Source: Apostichopus japonicus (taxonomy: Eukaryota > Echinodermata > Holothuroidea > Aspidochirotida > Stichopodidae). From it: a stretch of DNA of 64,000 bases. Location: NCBI RefSeq assembly GCF_037975245.1, contig NC_092574.1:5076713-5140712 (forward strand), written 5' to 3'. The notes beneath the pieces are model-generated. The model had not been told where the DNA came from. It searched no databases and saw only the letters and a list, made by a program, of their open reading frames with translations. A program made the position numbers and the translations under genes. This document shows, piece by piece, positions 58,340 to 64,000 of this stretch (its first letter is position 1; the number at the start of each line of letters is the position of its first letter).

Positions 58340-58800
58340 ACATGTGATCTTTAGTTTACAATAATGAATTAATAAATTGTAAGTGTGTAATGCTATTGGC
58401 ATAAATCATGATTACACAATAGTAATTCCACTAGCTGTTACAAATTTACAAAACATTGTAAACGACCCCATATAATGAATTCGTAAATTCAGTTTTACGA
58501 CATAACGTTTCATTATAAATGTAGCCTACTAGTGTTTTTGCAACAAATATGTGGGATTAACAAATTAATAATCATTTAAAAAAATTACAAATCGTTATGA
58601 TGAAAATTTGTATATAATTGCATTTTAAAATTCTTCTTTTGTGGTAGCCTACTTATATAGATATTTATTGTAACAAATTAATAATTCATCATTATGAAAT
58701 AATAACTCATTTTACCAAGTAAATAATAATTCGTACCAACAAATTAATATTTTTGGGGGAAAATAACAACTCGTAATCACGAATTAAGAATTGTAAATTC
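58340..58800. repeat. AT-rich tract of repeated AATTAATAATTC-type palindromes
   Basis: Words such as aacaaattaataatc, gtaacaaattaataattcat, taataattcgtacc and cgaattaagaattg recur every 20-60 bp on both strands. This is too patterned for simple AT richness, but diverged. Confidence 0.45.
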
Positions 58801-59089
58801 TTTTGGGTGGCACTAATGGGCTTTCTTGTACGTCGGCTTAACAAACACAAACTCCCAAAGATTGAGTAAGAACCGATACTGAATGTAATGGGTCAACACA
58901 ACCTAGCATGAGGGTCAGTATAGTATGAGGGATTGGCCGAAGGCTGAGGAATACCAGCACTGTACTCATATACTCATCGTACTAAAGTTTGTCATACTTT
59001 ACTCAACTCTTAAGCCACACAAACACTCCTTACGCCCGTAACGTTAGGCAATTAGCCTACTAATACTAGTATTACTTGCATGCATTGCG

Positions 59090-59430
59090 GCAAGTTAGAC
59101 TGACACTCAAATATATGATCTCTGAGGCAACCATCTCTGAATGAACGATCTCTGGGGTGACCCTCTCTGAATGGACGATTTCTGAATCACGACCATTTTA
59201 AAGTCGCAACAGTTTCTAAGTTAAGACCTTTTCTGAATGGTTGGTTCCTGAAGGTTGACTGTGTTTGCGTAGCGCTCTCCGAGTAGACGGTCTGTGTATA
59301 AAAAACCATCTATGAGTGGGCGGCGTATCACGTTAAACGGCGATTTCTAACTGGACGGCTGCTGCATTTGAGTAGCGATCTCTGAGTGACGGTCTGAGGG
59401 AACGACCATCTTTGAGTGCACAGCGCCTCA
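59090..59430. repeat. Degenerate short repeat, 'acgatctctgaatg' type
   Basis: About ten imperfect copies of a 15-20-bp unit (gatctctgaggc, catctctgaatgaacg, gatctctggggtgac, ctctctgaatggacg, gatttctgaatc, gcgatctctgagtgac and so on). No coding frame. Confidence 0.5.
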
Positions 59431-59634
59431 CGTTGACCCTTTCCGCGTTCCATATTGAAGCACAGAAATTTATTTCTGTGCTCTGTCCACAGAAAGTTAT
59501 GTACCGTATAAACTTATGTGGTGTGAACTTTGTCTTTATAGTTTAGTTCATGACTAGTACTTGTAATACAACACAGGGCCGTAGACTAAATGCGGCTCTA
59601 TGGCAATCTGTATTAACATTTACCTCCCAATTTT

Positions 59635-59946
59635 ACTTAAGTGTAATACACTCTAATTATGTTGAATTCAATTAAACTTAAATGGATGGAATTTGACTTA
59701 AGTAAAATGTATTAAACTTAAGTGAAATAGAATTCCACTTAAGTAGGATATAAATGTTTTAGTTTACTTAAGTGGAATACAATTTCACTTAAGTAGAATT
59801 CAATTATACTTGAGTGAAATGGCATTTACTTAAGTAAACTATGTGCCTATTTTACTTAGGTGAAATTGAATATCTGCTAAAGTGATATAGAAATCCACTT
59901 AAGTAAAATTAAATTCAACTTAAGAGAACTTGAATTTTACTTACGT
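59635..59946. repeat. Array of ACTTAAGT palindromes
   Basis: About nine exact ACTTAAGT octamers and five one-mismatch versions (acttaaat, acttgagt, acttaggt, acttaaga, acttacgt) in 312 bp. They are usually in the context TTTACTTAAGTGRAAT and spaced 15-30 bp apart. The octamer is its own reverse complement, so the array is nearly strand-symmetric. Confidence 0.8.
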
Positions 59947-60921
59947 GCAGTTTAGGACATGAACAGGAAAAGAAGATTCATTCCATGGTCCTGGAATATG
60001 AAGTAAGGGGCGCTGCATTATGCTTCTGTCTAAAGTTATGTTGTTGATCACTTACATGTTGTTCTTTCAATTTATGTTGCTGCCTCAAACCATGTTCTCG
60101 TCTTCATTCGCTTCGTTTCAACACATGTTGTTGCCTTAATCAATGCTGTTGTGTAATATACTGATGTTAGGAACACACACTATATATAAACATGAACGAA
60201 GATACAAAATATGAGATAACTCGAAAATTCAAGTTAGCCTGGTAATTTATTGAATCGTATGTTACAAGAGCAGGTAAACAACTGTAATAGACAATATCTA
60301 TCATAAGAGTAAAGAAAACTGTGCAGAAAGAAAGAAAAACAGGAAGATGAAAGAGAGAAACATGAACACTTTAGCCTTAATTAACCTGCAATTGGACTTG
60401 ATTGTGACTAGAGACCCAATAGTAGGAGGGTCTCTAATTGTGACTATTAGGGAAAGGTAAACAGCGCCGTTTCGGCAAGAAAGAAAGATAACCTTAACTT
60501 CCTCTGTTACTTTGACAAGGGGAATGAAATGGAAAGAAAGAAAAAAGGAAAGACTAAACATACGCCTTTTAATAATATGCAACTCGCCTAAAAAATTGCA
60601 CCTTGACGATTGACCTTATATCGTTGGCTTATTTTAATCATAAACATTTAATTGTACAATAACTGGAAGTTACTAAAGAACAACAATCACAAATATATCG
60701 AACATCACCATGCAACAATTGAGGAGGAGGACCCAATCTACGAGAAGTGCTAGCCCGTGGTTGGAATTGGAATAGCCAAACAATTGGGCAGACCAGAAGT
60801 GCAATAATCGTCCTGCTACCTCATTTATCATTTGGAAAAGGTATTTTAAAAGTCACCGATATTGTCTGATCTGAGTATAGTTGAGTATATTCTCCAAGTG
60901 CTAAGGTCACTCAATCGATAC

Positions 60922-62331
60922 CTAATCATTCAATCCAATCTCTGCTACCCTCCTACGAAGGTTCTGTGCCATAATACCGCCATCGTCTAGTGTTTCATAA
61001 TATTGTTGTAAATTTTTTTGGGCCTTCCTTACAAATTTAGCAGTTTCACAATAAGCAGAAATAGCTACATTTTTCGTTATTTCAAGTGCTGTCTCTATCA
61101 CATCTTCAAACGCCTTTGCGATATTTTCATTTACTTGATTTCTATTAACAATAAACAAGCTATCAGCGCGTCGAAATTGAACTTCGATCAAATAATACGG
61201 AGAGCCTTTGTGCTCCTCAATCATACCGTTGAACATTGCCTGTGCCTCCTCATTACGTCGCGCCTTACCCAACGCAATCGCTTTGCTTAGTTTACCTTGA
61301 AAGTAAGAAGGTTCTAGTTCAAGACATTTATCAATATATATCATTTCCAATCTTTTATATTCGTCCTTATCATTCCTGTCTCTGGCATCGGCTGCTAAAT
61401 ATCGGTACACAATCGATAACTGTAGAAACAACTCGGATCGGGGATGCTGAAGCTCTTCGCCTTTACGTAAAACATCAATGGCTCTTTTATAATCACGCAA
61501 ACGAAGATAAAAGCTACCTTTTTTTATTATAAGTTCACATGTATTTGCGTCAAGGTTGGCCATGAGATCTTTGCCCTCACCGACTCGATCTGGCATTCTC
61601 AGCAAAACCTTTGCTAGGTCACATTGTGCCGACTTGTTTCTTGGTTCCAATTCAATCGCTTTCTCGTAGCACTGAATCTCATCGTCGATGCCATCGTACG
61701 GTTTACTGAACTTATTCGACCCAAGACGAGCATGTCGACCAATAACTGATCCAAGAGCTTGATACCACGCAGATCTAGTCTTGATGGTCTTCAGTGCTTG
61801 CTGATATCTTCTTTCGGCTTCCTTGCATGTATTCGGTCCAAGTCTTGTAAAAGCAAAAGCAGCAGTAGCGTCTATGAAGGCTTGAAGTCTGTCTTGAGAG
61901 AGCTTATCTCGATGTCTGCTCCAGCTTTGTTTTAATTCTGCGAGAAGTCTCAATCGTCTGTCCTCATTCTGGTTTCCCTCGTGGATAGTTTCCAGAACCC
62001 ACAACCTGTTTGCATTTACAATGATGATGTAAGCCTGACGTTCATCGTCGTCTGTTACTCTCATGGCTTCTCTCTCCGCTTCCGCGAAGAACTCTTCTGC
62101 TTTCTGAGAGTTACTTTGCACCCCTTCAAAGTTAGAGACCTCTAGATATCCTCTGAATAGCAGCATATCACAGGCTGTCTCCGTCCATTCTATCTCATTT
62201 CTGGTTTCCAAATCACTATCGAGTTTGTTTGCTATACCCTTTAAATCTAACATAATGTTCTGATCAAGTTTCCAATTGAAATGGCAAGGAACCTCCTTCC
62301 ACCAATCTGGTATAGAATGACAACCGGCCAT
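60922..62331 (-). CDS. IFIT-like tetratricopeptide protein (single coding exon)
   Basis: 469 residues from ATG 62331 (context ACAATGG, A at -3, G at +4). Vertebrate IFIT proteins are interferon-induced, all-helical TPR proteins that bind non-self RNA ends. The N-terminal motif CHFNWKL (about residues 16-22) matches the CHFTWEL-type start that is diagnostic of IFITs. The length fits (human IFITs 472-490). Several TPR helices are visible, for example EIQCYEKAIELEPRNKSAQC, YLRLRDYKRAIDVLRKGEEL and YIDKCLELEPSYFQGKLSKA. An acceptor (ttgttcttctatag, AG at 62341-62340) lies eight bases upstream of the ATG, suggesting a spliced leader exon, as in vertebrate IFITs. If it is not spliced, an ATG at 62376 would add 15 residues. 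Ligand-binding residues cannot be checked here, and antiviral function is inferred. Confidence 0.85.
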   Translation of the reverse strand: MAGCHSIPDWWKEVPCHFNWKLDQNIMLDLKGIANKLDSDLETRNEIEWTETACDMLLFRGYLEVSNFEGVQSNSQKAEEFFAEAEREAMRVTDDDERQAYIIIVNANRLWVLETIHEGNQNEDRRLRLLAELKQSWSRHRDKLSQDRLQAFIDATAAFAFTRLGPNTCKEAERRYQQALKTIKTRSAWYQALGSVIGRHARLGSNKFSKPYDGIDDEIQCYEKAIELEPRNKSAQCDLAKVLLRMPDRVGEGKDLMANLDANTCELIIKKGSFYLRLRDYKRAIDVLRKGEELQHPRSELFLQLSIVYRYLAADARDRNDKDEYKRLEMIYIDKCLELEPSYFQGKLSKAIALGKARRNEEAQAMFNGMIEEHKGSPYYLIEVQFRRADSLFIVNRNQVNENIAKAFEDVIETALEITKNVAISAYCETAKFVRKAQKNLQQYYETLDDGGIMAQNLRRRVAEIGLND

Positions 62332-62339
62332 TGTAGAAT

Positions 62340-64000
62340 CTATAGAAGAACAATATGATAAACAATACACTGGCATATTTTATGTAAACAAACTTGTGAG
62401 GTCCTTGCGATTATGAATGAAAGCATATATCTTATCGGTTTATCTACTGAGCATGAATTTATAACAGAGATATGCAGTGGCGAAGCTAGAGATAGGGGAG
62501 TGTGCATGGTAGAGTCCTTCATAGAATTTTAGGGGACGACAAAATTCAGTGGCAAAGGAAACATAAGTAGCTATGATATATGCTTTACGATATATGCTAC
62601 TTGTTCTTTTAGCACGTCGTGATCTGCTTTTTCTCAGGTTTGCCTCATTAGCCATACTAATCATAATTGAGATTTCTTAGAGAAGTTAACTTTGATTCAG
62701 TATGGCACTGGAATGTCGTCTTCAACATAAAACAAATTTCCGTTTGAGTCATTGTGATATGAGATACCTGGGTATACCTACTCACAAATACTATCTTGTA
62801 ATTGTAAATATGTTACATCTTTAATATATTAAGTTCCGTAGCCACTAGGATCATGGAAACACATGCATTATTCCCTCCCTTTCCCGCAAAGTTGCATGAA
62901 ATGATGAATTATAGCATCATTTTACATCTAAACCTTCTTACCAAATACAATGATTCTGAAAGTGGAAGGGACAAGTACGGACGTCAGTACATTTATAATC
63001 ACTCTTCCTTAAGCTTGAATACGTAATGGAAGGTAGTGTCCATATGGTGTCATGAAAAGTCATGTAAATACAAGCGTTAAGTAAACTTAAATTGCCTGAC
63101 TGGGAATGGCAACATTTTGCATAATTTTGATCCCCTTACCGTAATCAATGTTCACAAAAGGGAGGGGAAGCCCTCCTCTTAGACAACATTTTATATTTTT
63201 GTTCTCATTTATAATTATCTTTAATTTTTATACTGAAATAATGGAATGAATTATGTGACACAAAAATAACCAGTCAGCAAACCTGTTGTGTGTTTTCAAT
63301 GATGCTACATGAATAATCTTATATGAATGTGACACACTAGGCTGTAGCGTTATATAGTCAGGATGACCAACATACTTCAATCCAAGTAGCACATCAAAAG
63401 CATTGACATACGACAAACAATATTCACATTGGCAACTGGTGACCGAGATTGATCTCTACCAAATGCACCAGGCTTCTCCTACTCAAAGTGGTACACCTCC
63501 AAGAGGTACATTTAGCAGGCGCCTGGCTGATTTTACCCCCTGGTCCCCAAGATTTTGATTTTGATTTGCCTCTAAAACACCTAGGCGACAAACTAGGCGT
63601 AAGTTATTTTCGTAAACGGCGTCTGGTCAATTCCCAACGTTACTACATCCAAACCTGAAGTTTTAATTTGGCCCTGAATTTCGAAATACGACGGAAAACT
63701 TCAACAACGGAGGCAAAGAAATCATACTAATTACTCAAAATGATATGATCCTCTCCCGTTTTTTGTGTTTCATTCCCATTCTCTCTCCGTGTATCTCATT
63801 GTGACCGCCCCCTGGCTACGCGCTTGGATATCCCTATCCAAACACATATATAACACTTTTCTATGTTGGCATCGTTCAAATTAATCAATACCCTCCGAAA
63901 TTGTTAAATACATGCAGAGTGAACTGTACTTTTGAGTCTAAGTTGCTGATCTCATTCTTACAGCAGGGATATCATAGAACACGTACATAAATAACTAAAT
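62340..64000. other. Upstream region of the IFIT-like gene, no further gene found
   Basis: It holds a CAGTGGCGAAGCTAG word at 62474, which resembles a hAT-type terminus but has no partner that I could find. No interferon-response-type GAAANNGAAA element was recognised. A short + strand frame near 63449-63658 has no support. Confidence 0.4.

Larger units (their letters stand above)
56424..60921. other. Intergenic region with MITE and short-motif arrays
   Basis: No supported gene. It contains the hAT-like MITE copy C (56868-57140), an ACTAAAACGAATG-ended element (57466-58124), an AT-rich palindromic tract (58340-58800), a degenerate 'gaacgatctctgag' repeat (59090-59430) and the ACTTAAGT array (59635-59946). 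60300-60921 is probably 3' UTR of the IFIT-like gene and flank. Confidence 0.5.

Noticed and set aside
62474-62520. hAT terminus CAGTGGCGAAGCTAG upstream of the IFIT-like gene
   Set aside because: No inverted partner or 8-bp duplication could be located, so no element was called.

Overview
This is a window of animal (metazoan) nuclear DNA. It is AT-rich, has long introns with GT-AG borders in multi-exon genes, and is full of transposon remnants and tandem repeats. The gene set is a 593-residue calnexin with a four-plus-four P-domain, a prenylated AN1/UIM protein, SMIM20 and an IFIT-type TPR protein. Together with the family of hAT-like insertions, it points to a marine invertebrate deuterostome, most plausibly an echinoderm such as a sea cucumber. 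The organism is an inference; the sequence alone does not prove it.

Layout. 1-252: last coding exon of an unrecognised + strand gene. 3105-3195: first exon of a - strand gene encoding a basic, then hydrophobic N-terminus (type II membrane protein-like). 3.2-10.2 kb: intergenic DNA with SINE, microsatellite and tandem repeats. 10273-28728 (plus a noncoding exon near 30.6 kb): calnexin on the - strand, 17 coding exons whose phases all close to a 593-residue protein. Its introns carry a 33-copy 50-bp minisatellite, a SINE, a LINE 3' end with a 19-bp target duplication, a hAT-like MITE, a 2.5-kb TA-flanked TIR element and a decayed LINE endonuclease fragment. 33229-39919: ZFAND2B/AIRAPL on the + strand, nine exons, 288 residues, ending in a CAAX box. 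42145-44423: SMIM20 (MITRAC7) on the - strand, three exons, 70 residues. 44.9-46.1 kb: two hAT-like MITE copies. 47168-56419: a nearly complete Ty3/gypsy-type LTR retrotransposon on the - strand with 732-bp LTRs that differ at only two positions I could see, yet with a frameshift and a stop in pol. 56.4-60.9 kb: intergenic DNA with a third hAT-like MITE and several unusual short-motif arrays, including a dense cluster of ACTTAAGT palindromes. 60922-62331: a single-exon IFIT-like TPR gene on the - strand.

How the genes relate. Calnexin (ER lectin chaperone) and ZFAND2B (membrane-anchored, ubiquitin-binding proteasome/p97 adaptor) are divergently transcribed from about 2.6 kb of shared upstream DNA, so two proteostasis genes sit head to head. 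An ER-stress-element-like site lies just upstream of the predicted calnexin first exon. SMIM20 acts in mitochondrial COX1 assembly. The IFIT homologue is an innate-immunity type protein. No prokaryotic, CRISPR or operon-like features were seen. Splice models were built by eye from phase, donor/acceptor signals and homology, and have not been tested against transcripts.
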